The notes: generated from the sequence alone by a model not told the origin. A stretch of 27,065 nt of DNA from CAVHIG01 sp963636105 (GCA_963636105.1 CAVHIG010000021.1:1-27065), one strand, 5' to 3'. Numbered from the stretch's first letter, positions 7,357 to 15,060 are shown. Program-made: numbers and translations.

Positions 7357-8031
7357 ATGGATATGAAAAAACATTTTGCGACATTTATCTCCGCCGTGCT
7401 GGCGGGCGTATGCATAGGGCTTGGGGGCACGGTCTTTCTCAGGCTCAAGGATGCTTTTACCGGCGGAAACGTCGTAGGCGCCCTGCTCTTCGGGATCGGG
7501 CTCTTTGCTATATGCACCCGCGGCTACAGCCTCTTTACCGGAAAGGCCTGCTATATATTCGACAATAAGCCGGGCTATCTGATTTCGCTGGCAATCATCT
7601 GGCTGGGAAATCTTGCAGGCACCAGCCTTTTGGCATTTTTTGAAAATCTTACCACTATCTGCGGAGCAGAAAGCGGAATAAATGTTACGGCGCGGGCGAT
7701 GGTAGATGCAAAGCTGTCCTCAAGCCTTCTCAGCGTCTTTATATTGGCGTGCATTTGCAATATTTTCATCTACCTGGCCGTCAACGGCTACGCAAAGAAT
7801 CCACACGAAGTCGGCAAATATCTCGCCATTTTTCTGGGAGTCTCCATTTTCATCCTCTGCGGCACGGAGCACTCCATCGCGGATATGTATTACTGGGCAG
7901 TTTCCGCCACACTCGTAAGACTTCCGGGAAAGAGCCTTCTCTATCTCGCGGTGATTTCTCTCGGAAACATCGTAGGCGGCGTGCTCTTCCCGCTTATGGA
8001 AAAGCTCCATGCAAGGCTGAGCGCGGAGTGA
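7357..8031 (+). CDS. Formate/nitrite transporter (FNT) family channel
   Basis: A 224-residue membrane protein with six hydrophobic segments. GVSIFILCGTEHSIADMYYW matches the FNT core, whose channel histidine corresponds to His172, and LGNIVGGVLF near the C-terminus is the family's NxxGG segment. FNT channels move formate, nitrite, hydrosulfide or similar small anions. This one is some 40 residues shorter than FocA, mainly at the ends. The start ATG 7357 follows AGAAAGG. Two GCGGAAAC motifs lie in the gene (7463 and 7900), both reading normally for the family. The anion cannot be assigned; formate or acetate-like products would fit a fermenter. Confidence 0.85.
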   Translation: MDMKKHFATFISAVLAGVCIGLGGTVFLRLKDAFTGGNVVGALLFGIGLFAICTRGYSLFTGKACYIFDNKPGYLISLAIIWLGNLAGTSLLAFFENLTTICGAESGINVTARAMVDAKLSSSLLSVFILACICNIFIYLAVNGYAKNPHEVGKYLAIFLGVSIFILCGTEHSIADMYYWAVSATLVRLPGKSLLYLAVISLGNIVGGVLFPLMEKLHARLSAE

Positions 8032-8053
8032 TTGCAAAAATGTGCGTGCACTC

Positions 8054-8082
8054 TTGAAAGCGGCCGGCAAAACCCTTATAAT
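8054..8082 (+). promoter_or_regulatory. Sigma-A promoter for the nucleotidyltransferase gene
   Basis: TTGAAA (8054-8059) and TATAAT (8077-8082) with 17-base spacing. The leader of about 130 nt contains no element I recognise. Confidence 0.75.
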
Positions 8083-8219
8083 GATAGAAAAAGCACGCGT
8101 GGGTTATTTGACCGCGTGGATGAGAGCAATCTATGAGACTGAGAAAGCTTTGAAAATCCGGCAAAAGGACAGAAGTTAACCGTATCATCAGCAACATAAA
8201 ACCTCAGAAAGGATAAAAA

Positions 8220-9140
8220 ATGAAAGAACCGACTTTAGTGATAATGGCAGCAGGCATGGGCTCACGCTACGGCGGGCTCAAGCAGATGGACAAAATGAGC
8301 AGCGAGGGCGAGGTGATACTCGATTTTTCGCTTTACGACGCCGTAATGGCAGGCTTCAAAAAAGTCGTATTCGTAATAAAAAAGCAGATAGAAGAGGATT
8401 TCAAGGAAATCATCGAGGGCAAAGCCTCAAAATATATAGACGTAAAGTACGCGTTTCAGGAGCTTACGGACCTGCCCGAGGGATATAAGGTCCCTGAAGG
8501 GCGCGAAAAGCCTTGGGGCACCTGCCATGCGGTGCTTGCCGCAAGACATCTCATAGACGGTCCCTTCGCGGTCATAAATGCCGACGACTACTACGGCCCG
8601 GGCGCCTTCCATACCATCTATGACTTCCTGCAAAACGCAAAGGACGACGACAAATACCGCTATTGCATGGTCGGCTATATGCTCGAAAAGACGCTCACCG
8701 AAAACGGCTCAGTGGCGCGCGGCGTCTGCAGCGAGACAGAAGACGGCTTCCTCGCGGACATTCACGAGCGCACAAAAATCATGTGGAAGGACGGCGGCAT
8801 CGCCTACACAGAGGACGACGGACAGACCTTCACAGAGCTTCCAAAGGGCACACCTGTCTCCATGAACGTCTGGGGCTTCACGGAGAGCTTCCTGGCCGAG
8901 GCAGAAGCGCGGTTTCCGGCATTTCTCGCTGCGGCAACGTCGGAGAACCCACTCAAGGCGGAGTACCCGCTTCCGGGCGTAGTTGACCAGCTCCTGAAGG
9001 AGGGCAAGGCCACGGTCAAGGTCCTCAAATCGCACGATAAGTGGTACGGCGTGACCTACAAAGAGGACAAGGAGGACGTAGTAAACGCCCTGCAGTCCAT
9101 GAAGGACAAGGGCCTCTATCCGGAGAAACTGTGGAAATAG
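8220..9140 (+). CDS. Sugar-phosphate-type nucleotidyltransferase family protein
   Basis: A 306-residue cytoplasmic protein of the NTP-transferase fold. The nucleotide-binding signature is AAGMGSRYGGLKQ (residues 10-22), a variant of GXGXRXXPLTK, and INADDYYG near residues 118-125 supplies the metal-binding aspartate. Members transfer a nucleotidyl group to a sugar phosphate or a related phosphate, giving an activated precursor. The true acceptor is not evident, as no sugar-modifying enzymes adjoin. The ATG follows AGAAAGGAT. The acyltransferase gene starts 63 bases downstream in the same direction and may be in the same transcript, which would fit surface glycan modification, but this is inference. 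Confidence 0.8.
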   Translation: MKEPTLVIMAAGMGSRYGGLKQMDKMSSEGEVILDFSLYDAVMAGFKKVVFVIKKQIEEDFKEIIEGKASKYIDVKYAFQELTDLPEGYKVPEGREKPWGTCHAVLAARHLIDGPFAVINADDYYGPGAFHTIYDFLQNAKDDDKYRYCMVGYMLEKTLTENGSVARGVCSETEDGFLADIHERTKIMWKDGGIAYTEDDGQTFTELPKGTPVSMNVWGFTESFLAEAEARFPAFLAAATSENPLKAEYPLPGVVDQLLKEGKATVKVLKSHDKWYGVTYKEDKEDVVNALQSMKDKGLYPEKLWK

Positions 9141-9203
9141 CAAGCTGCGGGCTTTGGGAAGATTCGAGAGACACTGCTGTTTTACAATACAAGGAGTAGA
9201 TAT

Positions 9204-10310
9204 TTGGCAAGGGAAAATACCGCGCATCTGAGCAGCAAAAACAAAGACACGGATACCGACTTCATGCGCGTCATCGCCGCGTTTTTCGTAGTGGTGATAC
9301 ACGTATCGGGCATAACATCAAGGGCTGGGATTCTCTACGATTCCATAGCCCGTTTTTCTGTGCCATTATTTGTCATAATCAGCGGATATTACATGCTCGC
9401 GCATCCCATAAGCACGGGGCGCGCCTTCAAAAAAGCGGGACGTCTCGTCCTTCTCATGCTGCTTTGGTCGGGCATATATCTGGCATACGAGCTGCTATGC
9501 GGCGGCTTTGAATTTACAAGCATCGCAAGCCTTGGGCGGATTGCGGAGTCGGCAGACTACCTTTTCACAAGACCGATGCATCTTTGGTACATGTATGCGG
9601 CAGCCGCCCTCTACATCTTTACACCGCCGCTTTATGTCTTTTGCAGATCCGCCTCAAAATCCGAATATATCTACGGCCTTTGCCTGAGCTTCGCCCTGGG
9701 CTGTGTGCTGACGACCGCGCTGCGCTCCGGGCAATTTCCGCTGCTGTCTGCGGTGGTGGATAAGAGCAAGATGCCGTATTTGCTCGGATTTATATTTTTG
9801 TATCTTTTTGGTGGATATGTCAGAAAATATGGCAGGCCTGCCTTTGCTGCGCGCGGCGTCTTTTACGTGCTCGGCATCCTCGGCCTTGCTGTGACCTTTT
9901 TCGGAACGCTTGCGCTTGCGGGCGGCGGAAACGGCGGTAGTGCCGCGGGAGCCTTTGTGCTCAGGCTCATAAGGTGGTTTGGGATTTCAAATACTGCGCC
10001 TATAGACCTGCTTTTGAGCTTTTTTGCGCCAAATGTGGTGCTTGCGGCGATGGCCTTTTTCCTCGCGGCAAAGGGAAACCTGCGCTGTTGCCGCAAGGGG
10101 AGAGGACTGATGAGCGAAATTTCGGGCTGTACACTCGGAATCTACCTCCTGCACCCGCTCCTGCTCAATGTTTTGCAGAATCGCATCGGGCTTTTTTCGG
10201 GTCTCACTGCGATTACATATATTCCGCTCATGAGTCTTACTGTATTTTTGCTCGCGGCGCTTCTGATATTTTTGCTGCGGCATATTCCGATTTTGCGTTT
10301 ACTTGCGTAA
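9204..10310 (+). CDS. Acyltransferase-3 (OafA/WecH-like) membrane protein
   Basis: A 368-residue membrane protein with about ten hydrophobic segments. DFMRVIAAFFVVVIHVSG near residues 20-37 carries the family's Arg and His, and MHLWYMYAAAALYIFTP matches the (H)LWYL block of PF01757. Such enzymes O-acetylate surface polysaccharides, peptidoglycan or lipids. The start is TTG 9204 with AAGGAG at 9191-9196, a 7-base spacing; no in-frame ATG upstream has a site. A Gly/Asn-rich GGGNGGS at about residues 241-247 is encoded by a GCGGAAACGGCGG motif and lies in a loop between segments. Confidence 0.85.
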   Translation: MARENTAHLSSKNKDTDTDFMRVIAAFFVVVIHVSGITSRAGILYDSIARFSVPLFVIISGYYMLAHPISTGRAFKKAGRLVLLMLLWSGIYLAYELLCGGFEFTSIASLGRIAESADYLFTRPMHLWYMYAAAALYIFTPPLYVFCRSASKSEYIYGLCLSFALGCVLTTALRSGQFPLLSAVVDKSKMPYLLGFIFLYLFGGYVRKYGRPAFAARGVFYVLGILGLAVTFFGTLALAGGGNGGSAAGAFVLRLIRWFGISNTAPIDLLLSFFAPNVVLAAMAFFLAAKGNLRCCRKGRGLMSEISGCTLGIYLLHPLLLNVLQNRIGLFSGLTAITYIPLMSLTVFLLAALLIFLLRHIPILRLLA

Positions 10311-10326
10311 GAAATGGCATTTTTTC

Positions 10327-10355
10327 TTGACAGAGCCTGACGTGCGGTATAAAAT
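10327..10355 (+). promoter_or_regulatory. Sigma-A promoter for the HD-GYP gene
   Basis: TTGACA at 10327-10332 and TAAAAT at 10350-10355, 17 bases apart. TATAAA at 10348 is an alternative -10. It leads to ATG 10440 and its GGAG site at 10428-10431. Confidence 0.65.
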
Positions 10356-10478
10356 AAATATGGAATTTTTTGTAATATATTTTGAGAGACTTTCATAATG
10401 ATTTATGCCGGTACAAGGCATTGGAATGGAGATTTTTGTATGCGTCATATAGGAATTGTGCAGAAGCGTTTTTAGCTG

Positions 10479-11771
10479 GTGATTGTCCTGCTCTTGCTTG
10501 CGATTATCGTGATCGCTGCCTCATTTGGGGTGCATTGCCATAAGGTGAATAAATACAATAGCGTGCAGCATAGCATTGCGTCCGGGGAATCAGATGGTAC
10601 GGGCGTCAGTGTAAATATTCATCCGAGAGGTCAGTCCACAGACAAGTGGGATAAGCAGGACGAAGTCCTGGGTGTGACTACCAAGGGCATAATCTTCGAG
10701 GCAACCGTTACAAATGCCTCAAAGGACGAAATCAGTGAATGGACGCTTGATCTGGATTTTGCGGAGAACTACTTTGTAAATAACGCATGGTGCGGGACAC
10801 TGGAGATTCATCAAAATTCAGATGAGGGTGAGCAGGTGCAGACCTTGGATCTACGCAATACCTCTCATGATGAGATCGAGCTGAATCATCATATAGCCGG
10901 AAACGACATCATGATAGATCTTACTCCCGGCAGCAGCATCATATATCATCCGAGCATTACAGACAATGAGGCGCCGCTTGATTCGGGCAGCAACATAAAT
11001 CCGGGAATCATACTTTATAGTTATACAGACACAGTAGATATTTCGAATTGCACACTTGAATACAAGCTGCATAGAAATTACTTGGATGGCAGCGGTCAGA
11101 TATATCTTTACGTATTTGTCCTCTGGATCTTTGCGGTGATAATGGCGACAGGGATGATGCTGATGTCGCAGCGCTATGAAAAGCACCTGCAGGAGAGGGA
11201 CAATCTCGTATGCGAGTCACTGGATGTATTTGCGAAGTTTGTCGATGCAAAGGACCCATATACAGAAGGTCATTCCGAGCGTGTCGCGGAAAATGCGCGG
11301 CTCATTGCGGAGAGGCTCGGACTCAAGGAACGCGAATGTCAGGAAATTTTTTACAGTGCGCTGCTGCATGATATAGGGAAGTGCTATGTGCCGGATGAAA
11401 TATTGAAAAAGCCTTCGAGACTTACGGATGAAGAATTTGCGACTATAAAGACTCATACGACTCTGGGCGCGCAGATGCTCGAAAACTTTACGGCCATACC
11501 TGCCGCGCGTGACGCGGCTATCTGCCATCACGAGCGCTATGACGGAAGAGGCTATCCAAATGGCCTTTCGGGAGAGGACATTCCGCTTATCGGAAGAATA
11601 CTCTGTGTGGCTGACTCCTATGACGCTATGAACAGCGACCGTGTATACCGTAAGAAGCTGTCGCGTGAGATTATAGTGAGCGAGCTTGAGAAAAATCGCG
11701 GCACACAATTTGATCCGAAGATTGTGGATGTCTTCCTTGAAGTTCTTAATGAGACACCGGAGAACAACTAA
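10479..11771 (+). CDS. Membrane HD-GYP domain protein with extracytoplasmic beta-rich sensor domain
   Basis: A 430-residue protein: membrane anchor (about 1-20), an extracytoplasmic domain (about 30-200) with W-rich strands (ISEWTLDLDF, NNAWCGTLEIHQN) that resembles family 2 cellulose-binding modules, a second membrane segment (about 208-228), then a C-terminal HD-GYP phosphodiesterase. The catalytic features are HSERV, LLHDIGK near 295-301, and HHERYDGRGYP near 349-359. HD-GYP enzymes usually hydrolyse cyclic di-GMP. The start is uncertain: the best start is ATG 10440, with GGAG 8 bases upstream, but that frame meets TAG at 10473-10475. The GTG at 10479 directly follows and has no ribosome site. 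It may be reinitiated, read through, or a damaged gene. A terminator follows the stop. Confidence 0.8.
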   Translation: MIVLLLLAIIVIAASFGVHCHKVNKYNSVQHSIASGESDGTGVSVNIHPRGQSTDKWDKQDEVLGVTTKGIIFEATVTNASKDEISEWTLDLDFAENYFVNNAWCGTLEIHQNSDEGEQVQTLDLRNTSHDEIELNHHIAGNDIMIDLTPGSSIIYHPSITDNEAPLDSGSNINPGIILYSYTDTVDISNCTLEYKLHRNYLDGSGQIYLYVFVLWIFAVIMATGMMLMSQRYEKHLQERDNLVCESLDVFAKFVDAKDPYTEGHSERVAENARLIAERLGLKERECQEIFYSALLHDIGKCYVPDEILKKPSRLTDEEFATIKTHTTLGAQMLENFTAIPAARDAAICHHERYDGRGYPNGLSGEDIPLIGRILCVADSYDAMNSDRVYRKKLSREIIVSELEKNRGTQFDPKIVDVFLEVLNETPENN

Positions 11772-11782
11772 TAAAAATATTG

Positions 11783-11812
11783 AGCCCGAGCCGAAATCGG
11801 CTCCGGGCTTTT
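11783..11812 (+). terminator. Intrinsic terminator after the HD-GYP gene
   Basis: AGCCCG plus AGCCGA pair with TCGGCT and CGGGCT, with a single bulged C and an AA loop, followed by TTTT. Confidence 0.85.
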
Positions 11813-11822
11813 GTGTATAAAT

Positions 11823-11836
11823 GCGAAGTGTTTTGC
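11823..11836. promoter_or_regulatory. Candidate operator upstream of the sigma-54 activator gene
   Basis: GCGAAGTGTTTTGC, within the wider dyad ATGC..GCAT, fits the GCAAA-N4-TTTGC dyad found downstream of the gene with one mismatch. It ends 27 bases before the activator start, where it could serve autoregulation. Confidence 0.4.
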
Positions 11837-11863
11837 ATACAAATGCGGAGAAAGGGATAGACT

Positions 11864-13267
11864 ATGAATGCGAGGCAGTACAAAAAAATACTCCTGGCGC
11901 TTACGCAAATCGTGGACGAGGGTATCCATATCGTCGATAAGGACGGGACAAGCATAGCCTACAATGAGGCCATAGCGAATCTTGAAAAGGTAAACGTAGA
12001 GGACGTGCTCGGAAAGAAGTTTCGCGCTGTATTTTCACATATTCCGGAAAATGACAGTACCCTGCTTCGAGCGCTTGAAAAGGGGACAGGCACTGCAAGC
12101 CAGCAGCAGACCTATCTGAATCAATACGCAAAGGAAGTCACCACAGTCAATGCCACTACACCGGTTTTCGACGATGACGGACAGGTGATCGCCGCCATAG
12201 AGACGGCAAAGGACATCACAGACATAAAAAGACTTTCAAATACCATACTCGACCTGCAAGGCGAGAGCATCACGCCGTATAAAGTAAAGAAAAATGGCAT
12301 AAAAAAGTACGACTTTCAAGATATAATAGGAGAAAATCGTGACTTTAAGGATGTAGTAGAGCTTGCGAAAAAAGCCTCAGCCTCCACAGCCTCGGTTTTC
12401 ATCTACGGAGAGACAGGGACGGGAAAGGAACTCTTTGCGCAATCCATTCACTATGGCGGAGCGCGGAAAGAAAAGCCCTTCCTCGCACAAAACTGCGCGG
12501 CACTGCCGGAGTCTCTTTTGGAGGGCATACTTTTCGGCACGGCAAAGGGCGGTTTTACAGGCGCTGTGGACAGAGCAGGACTTTTTGAGCAGGCAAACGG
12601 CGGCACCTTGCTTTTAGATGAGGTAAGCGCCATGCCATATGAGCTGCAGAGTAAACTGCTTCGTGTACTGCAGGAGGATTATATCAGGCGTGTGGGCGGT
12701 ACAAAGGATATTCCTGTAGATGTGCGCATCATCGCCACGGTAAATGAACCGATTTCAGATTTGCTCGCCAGCGGACGCTTGAGGCGGGATCTTTATTACA
12801 GACTTTCAATAGTAAATATAAATCTGCCGCCTTTGCGCGAGCGTAAGGATGATATCCCGCTTCTTGTGGACTGTTTTCTTAAAAAACACAATGCGCGCTT
12901 CAATAGGGAGGTCTGGATTTTGTCAGACGCCGCTATGGATAAGCTTATGAAGCACGACTATCCGGGAAATGTGCGCGAGCTTGAAAATATCATAATGGCA
13001 GCGGTATCGCTTGCAGGCAGAAATGAGCACATTCTTACGGAGAAAGCTATAAATGTGCAAAATAATTTGCACTCCGCAAAGAACAATAAGAGCGACTACA
13101 GCTATAATTCGAGCGAATGCAGCCTGGATGAGTATTTTGAACACGTTGAAATTTCAATTCTGAAGGAGACTATGGCAAAACACTCGGGAAATATTTCGCG
13201 TGCGGCAGCGGAACTTGGAATAAAAAGGCAGACGTTGCAGCACAAATTGAAAAAATATGACTTGTAG
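11864..13267 (+). CDS. Sigma-54-dependent activator (PAS-AAA+-Fis), likely regulator of ornithine catabolism
   Basis: A 467-residue enhancer-binding protein. A PAS-type sensor (about 1-120) precedes the AAA+ domain (about 150-385): Walker A GETGTGKE (182-189), the sigma-54 contact loop as GGFTGA (229-234, against the usual GAFTGA), Walker B GGTLLLDEV (246-254), and RRDLYYRL with the arginine finger (308-315). The C-terminus is a Fis-type helix-turn-helix (430-466, ISRAAAELGIKRQTLQHKL). It resembles RocR-like activators of amino-acid catabolism. The PAS domain could sense ornithine or a related metabolite. The next gene, ord, has a consensus sigma-54 promoter and the space between holds repeated 14-bp dyads, so this protein is the obvious activator of the ornithine genes. 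The ATG follows GGAGAAAGGG. Confidence 0.9.
   Translation: MNARQYKKILLALTQIVDEGIHIVDKDGTSIAYNEAIANLEKVNVEDVLGKKFRAVFSHIPENDSTLLRALEKGTGTASQQQTYLNQYAKEVTTVNATTPVFDDDGQVIAAIETAKDITDIKRLSNTILDLQGESITPYKVKKNGIKKYDFQDIIGENRDFKDVVELAKKASASTASVFIYGETGTGKELFAQSIHYGGARKEKPFLAQNCAALPESLLEGILFGTAKGGFTGAVDRAGLFEQANGGTLLLDEVSAMPYELQSKLLRVLQEDYIRRVGGTKDIPVDVRIIATVNEPISDLLASGRLRRDLYYRLSIVNINLPPLRERKDDIPLLVDCFLKKHNARFNREVWILSDAAMDKLMKHDYPGNVRELENIIMAAVSLAGRNEHILTEKAINVQNNLHSAKNNKSDYSYNSSECSLDEYFEHVEISILKETMAKHSGNISRAAAELGIKRQTLQHKLKKYDL
13057..13070. promoter_or_regulatory. Candidate enhancer dyad inside the activator coding region
   Basis: GCAAAATAATTTGC, extended to an 18-bp perfect dyad by flanking GT and AC, matches the two downstream dyads. 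It falls in the linker between the AAA+ and Fis domains. Confidence 0.5.
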
Positions 13268-13268
13268 C

Positions 13269-13305
13269 GCAAATAAATTTGCACAAAATCCGCAAACATA
13301 TTTGC
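13269..13305. promoter_or_regulatory. Two candidate upstream activating sites for the sigma-54 activator
   Basis: GCAAATAAATTTGC (13269-13282) is a perfect 14-bp dyad, and GCAAACATATTTGC (13292-13305) is nearly so. Their centres are 23 bp apart, about two helical turns, suiting a dimer of dimers of a Fis-type HTH. They lie about 300 bp upstream of the predicted ord transcription start. Confidence 0.7.
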
Positions 13306-13341
13306 ATGTAGCATCAAATTATCAGAAAAATGCATCAAATT

Positions 13342-13379
13342 GCCGTGGCCGCATACCGGTGTGGATCCGCGGCTTTTTT
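13342..13379 (+). terminator. Intrinsic terminator of the activator gene
   Basis: GCCGTGG (13342-13348) pairs with CCGCGGC (13367-13373), an inner stem CCGCAT/GTGTGG with wobbles sits inside, and six T follow. Confidence 0.8.
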
Positions 13380-13393
13380 CTATCTGATTTGCA

Positions 13394-13419
13394 GTTTGTA
13401 AAAGTATGCTTTTACAAAC
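13394..13419. repeat. 26-bp dyad upstream of repeat copy 2
   Basis: GTTTGTAAAAG, TATG, CTTTTACAAAC: 11-bp perfect arms. The core (13395-13418) shares the TTTG-N16-CAAA layout of the dyads beside copies 1 and 3. Arm bases differ from the copy 3 dyad, but pairing is kept. Confidence 0.75.
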
Positions 13420-13432
13420 TCACATGACCTTG

Positions 13433-13500
13433 AAGATTTGGGGCTACACCTGTCTTTGGCCTGGTGTTCCTCGCAGGAGACAGCTACCGCCCCAAATCTT
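13433..13500 (+). repeat. Dispersed hairpin repeat, copy 2
   Basis: 66 of 68 bases are identical to copy 1, including the 12-bp outer stem and the inner CTGTCT/AGACAG hairpin. Conservation continues into the 3' flank (CTTCCTTA and ACAACAAATAATTTG). It stands between the enhancer dyads and the sigma-54 promoter, so it lies within the DNA that must loop during activation. Confidence 0.9.
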
Positions 13501-13567
13501 CCTTAACAACAAATAATTTGGTAAAGTACACCTCCACAAAATATCCATCCGAAATCCAATTTTGAAC

Positions 13568-13585
13568 TTGGCACGAGTTTTGCTT
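13568..13585 (+). promoter_or_regulatory. Sigma-54 (-24/-12) promoter of the ornithine cluster
   Basis: TTGGCACGAGTTTTGCTT matches TGGCAC-N5-TTGCW, with GG at 13570-13571 and GC at 13582-13583, exactly 12 bases apart. The predicted start is near 13595, giving a leader of about 54 nt to ord. Confidence 0.92.
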
Positions 13586-13648
13586 ATTATATAGGCGTAA
13601 TCTTTTGAGTAAGTTAAAACTTTTATATAAAGAAAAGGAGAGAGAAAA

Positions 13649-14707
13649 ATGCAGAATGTAAAAGTAATTATCTGGGGTCTTGGTGCTATGGGCGGCGGAA
13701 TGGCCGATATGCTTCTCAAAAAGCAGGGCGTAGACATCGTAGGCGTAGCAGGCAGAGGCAAGAAAATCGGAACTTCCATGTATGACTATATCAAGACAGA
13801 AAAGGGCGACAGACCTGACGTAATAATCCAGGCAGCAGAAGACATCATCAAGCCGGGTGCAGCAGACGTTGTACTCCTTTGCACAGACTCTTTCACAAAG
13901 AATGCTTTCCCTAAGCTCAAGTTCATAATGGAGCAGGGTATCAATGTAATCACATCAGCAGAAGAGATGGCCTTCCCTGCGGCTCAGAATCCTGATCTTG
14001 CAGAAGAGCTCGACAAGATCGCAAAGGCAAACGGCGTATCCTGCCTCGGCACAGGCATAAATCCTGGTCACATCATGGACCTCCTCGTACTCGTAATGAC
14101 AGGCTGCATGGTAGACGTAGAGCACATCACTTCCAGAAGAGTAAATTCCCTTTCACCGTTTGGTCCTGTTGTAATGGAAGAGCAGGGTATCGGTATCAGC
14201 GTAGAAGAATTTAAGAAGAGAAAGGCTGAGCACACAATGTCCGGTCACGTAGGCTTTGCTGAATCCGTAGGCATGATGGCAGCAGGCATGGGCCTCTCCG
14301 TAGAGAAATTTGCACAGGACATGAATCCTATCACTACAGACGTTGACAGAAAGTCCCCTTACGGCTTTGCGGCAAAGGGTTCTTGCGCAGGCGTAGCTAT
14401 GGAAGCAGACGCTACACTCAGCAACGGCATGGAGATCAGAATGGAGCATCCTCAGCAGATCGAGCCTGAGCAGGTAGGCGTACAGACTGGCGACTACGTA
14501 ATCATCAAGGGTACCCCAAGCGTAAATATGGTAAACAGCCCTGAGGTTGAAGGCGGCCTGGGCACAATCGCAATGTGCGTAAATATGATTCCGCAGGTAA
14601 TCAACGCGGAAGCAGGTCTGCACACAATGATTACTCTTCCTATTCCAAGGGCTATCATGGGCGACATGAGAAATCTCGTAAAGGAAGACAAGAAAATCGT
14701 AAAATAA
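13649..14707 (+). CDS. ord: 2,4-diaminopentanoate dehydrogenase
   Basis: A 352-residue cytoplasmic NAD(P)-dependent dehydrogenase that oxidatively deaminates 2,4-diaminopentanoate to 2-amino-4-oxopentanoate in ornithine fermentation. The N-terminal Rossmann motif is VIIWGLGAMGGGMA (residues 6-19), and the following region LCTDSF, TSAEEM, GTGINPGH is typical of the Ord/dihydrodipicolinate-reductase-like family. Length agrees with characterised enzymes. It is the first gene after the sigma-54 promoter. Codon use (GTA, AGA, CCT, GCA) suggests strong expression. Unlike the usual order, ortA and ortB do not follow; 390 bases of repeats do, then oraS. Confidence 0.92.
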   Translation: MQNVKVIIWGLGAMGGGMADMLLKKQGVDIVGVAGRGKKIGTSMYDYIKTEKGDRPDVIIQAAEDIIKPGAADVVLLCTDSFTKNAFPKLKFIMEQGINVITSAEEMAFPAAQNPDLAEELDKIAKANGVSCLGTGINPGHIMDLLVLVMTGCMVDVEHITSRRVNSLSPFGPVVMEEQGIGISVEEFKKRKAEHTMSGHVGFAESVGMMAAGMGLSVEKFAQDMNPITTDVDRKSPYGFAAKGSCAGVAMEADATLSNGMEIRMEHPQQIEPEQVGVQTGDYVIIKGTPSVNMVNSPEVEGGLGTIAMCVNMIPQVINAEAGLHTMITLPIPRAIMGDMRNLVKEDKKIVK

Positions 14708-14766
14708 GGCACTTTACAAAAAGAGAAAGTCAAGAGAAAATTTAGAGAGAATAACAAAGCTTACGT

Positions 14767-14797
14767 GGGACGGTCAGGCGAAATTTCCTGCCGTCCC
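14767..14797. terminator. Inverted repeat after ord, possible attenuator
   Basis: GGGACGG (14767-14773) pairs with CCGTCCC (14791-14797) and CAGG with CCTG inside. No T tract follows, so it may stabilise the ord mRNA end or slow transcription rather than stop it. Confidence 0.5.
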
Positions 14798-14890
14798 GCG
14801 AATGCTACAAAGACGAATTTAGAGAGATAGAGAGTAAAAATAGAGAGTAAAATATATATTATCAGTTGCAAAAGCCGGTGCCCTTAGGCG

Positions 14891-15060
14891 GCGGAAACGG
14901 CGGAGTGCCCCAAAGCCCCGGGTGTCCCGCGAAAAGCGAGGCTTGGAGAGAGAAGCCACGCAGTTTCCGCAAGAAGCGAGGCTTGGAGAGAGGCCTCGGA
15001 AGTTTTTGCAGGAAACGAGGTTTGGAGAGAGACCTCGGAAGTTTCCGCGAAAACAAGGGC
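14891..15060 (+). repeat. 39-bp tandem hairpin repeat with GCGGAAAC motifs
   Basis: Units start at 14929 (40 bp), 14969 (39 bp), 15008 (39 bp) and 15047 (partial, decayed). Each has a short inverted repeat around the loop TTGGAGAGAG: CGAGGC pairs with GCCTCG in unit 2, and CGAGGT with ACCTCG in unit 3, a compensatory change. Units 1 and 3 end in GTTTCCGC, the reverse of the window-wide motif, and a forward copy (GCGGAAACGGCGG) opens the region at 14891. Confidence 0.8.

Larger units (their letters stand above)
13268..13648 (+). other. Regulatory intergenic region between the activator and ord
   Basis: 381 bases without a gene, packed with signals in this order: enhancer dyads (13269-13305), direct repeats of GCATCAAATT 21 bp apart (13311-13320 and 13332-13341), the activator gene terminator (13342-13379), a 26-bp dyad (13394-13419), hairpin repeat copy 2 (13433-13500), a degenerate 24-bp dyad (13519-13542), the sigma-54 promoter (13568-13585), and the ord ribosome site AAAGGAGAGAG. 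Confidence 0.8.

Noticed and set aside
8083..8219. Riboswitch in the nucleotidyltransferase leader
   Set aside because: The leader is long enough and has some GC-rich pairing, but I see no consensus core of any known class.
10473..10475. Pyrrolysine at the amber codon
   Set aside because: No pyl genes or methylamine methyltransferases are in the window, and TAG is a normal stop for several genes here, so there is no positive support.
14929..15060. CRISPR array
   Set aside because: Units abut with no unique spacers and no cas genes are present. The same applies to the 26284-26387 minisatellite, whose spacers are 0 or 4 nt.
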